From Hedera helix (taxonomy: Eukaryota; Streptophyta; Magnoliopsida; Apiales; Araliaceae), in contig OX359273.1 in the NCBI GenBank assembly GCA_947179155.2, forward strand, positions 10,975,001-11,039,000: a stretch of DNA of 64,000 bases, given 5' to 3'. The position numbers and the translations under genes are program-made. Shown piece by piece: positions 63,793-64,000 of the stretch. The notes under the pieces were generated by a model. That model saw nothing but the letters and a program-made list of their open reading frames with translations. It made no database searches and was not told where the DNA came from. Each line of letters begins with the position of its first letter. The stretch's first letter is position 1.

Positions 63793-64000
63793 TGTGACAC
63801 CCCTAAATCACTATACTTACTATAGCTGACTTGGTGCTCAATATAAATGCTAAATCATTAGGTTTATAAATAATTCTCTTTATTCATAAACAAATTTCTT
63901 GTCTTAATTCCTAAAGATCTTTCATTATTTTACATCAAGTCCTTGTAATCGATACAAGAGACTTAATACTCAATAATAATATTTTATCCTTAAGATTTAG
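63793..64000. mobile_element. Start of another large LTR (runs off the window)
   Basis: TGTGACACCCCTAAATCAC begins right after ACTAT in the copia linker. It resembles the tip of the solo LTR at 30815 (TGTGACGCCCC, then CTATAG and TGGTGCTCA). By analogy it would be the reverse-oriented 3' end of such an LTR. The matching ACTAT should be found beyond the window. Confidence 0.6.

Overview
This is a stretch of plant nuclear DNA, most likely from a eudicot with a large, repeat-rich, AT-rich genome. The evidence is one intron-containing plant transporter gene, plant-type Ty3/gypsy (Athila-like and large-LTR) and Ty1/copia retrotransposons, a CACTA (En/Spm-type) DNA transposon, and long TA, TAA and poly-G/C microsatellites. 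I saw no tRNA, rRNA, CRISPR or prokaryotic features. The species cannot be named from the sequence alone.

Layout. (1) 1-9.7 kb: a decayed Ty3/gypsy pol on the + strand, split in its reverse transcriptase by a copia-like element at 2918-9489. That element is itself split by a 4-kb solo LTR at 5284-9282. (2) 9.7-10.9 kb: AT-rich spacer. (3) 10936-47962: a 37-kb interval bounded by CACTA terminal inverted repeats, subterminal GTCGG-type repeats and a 3-bp TGT target duplication. Most of its length is later insertions: a truncated LTR (12.9-15.3 kb), a tandemly duplicated LTR-type block (15.9-20.2 kb, continued at 36.0-36.3 and 46.1-47.5 kb), an Athila-like element (20202-36021, minus strand) carrying a 4-kb solo LTR at 30815-34813, and a Ty1/copia element (36286-46075, minus strand) carrying a 540-bp solo LTR at 40517-41056. 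(4) 49272-51628: an intact six-exon WAT1-related (MtN21/EamA, UMAMIT-type) transporter gene on the minus strand, the only gene I consider functional. (5) 53070-63792: a second, decayed member of the same copia family on the + strand, split by a deleted gypsy element with a 3.7-kb LTR (56110-61110). It is cut at 63793 by another LTR that runs off the window.

Most insertion boundaries could be read to the base from target-site duplications (AAAGY, AYTGY, TGT, RGCAT, TTGCA, ACMAY, ATCAT, ATAAC), so the relative order of events can be reconstructed. No transposon protein in the window is intact. Points that deserve a second look are the recurrent GC-rich islands (CAGCTG/CCGCAGCGG arrays) in otherwise unrelated retroelements, a 30-bp motif shared by five LTR families, a triplicated polypurine-tract sequence in the Athila element, and a 20-G run just downstream of a copia TATA box.
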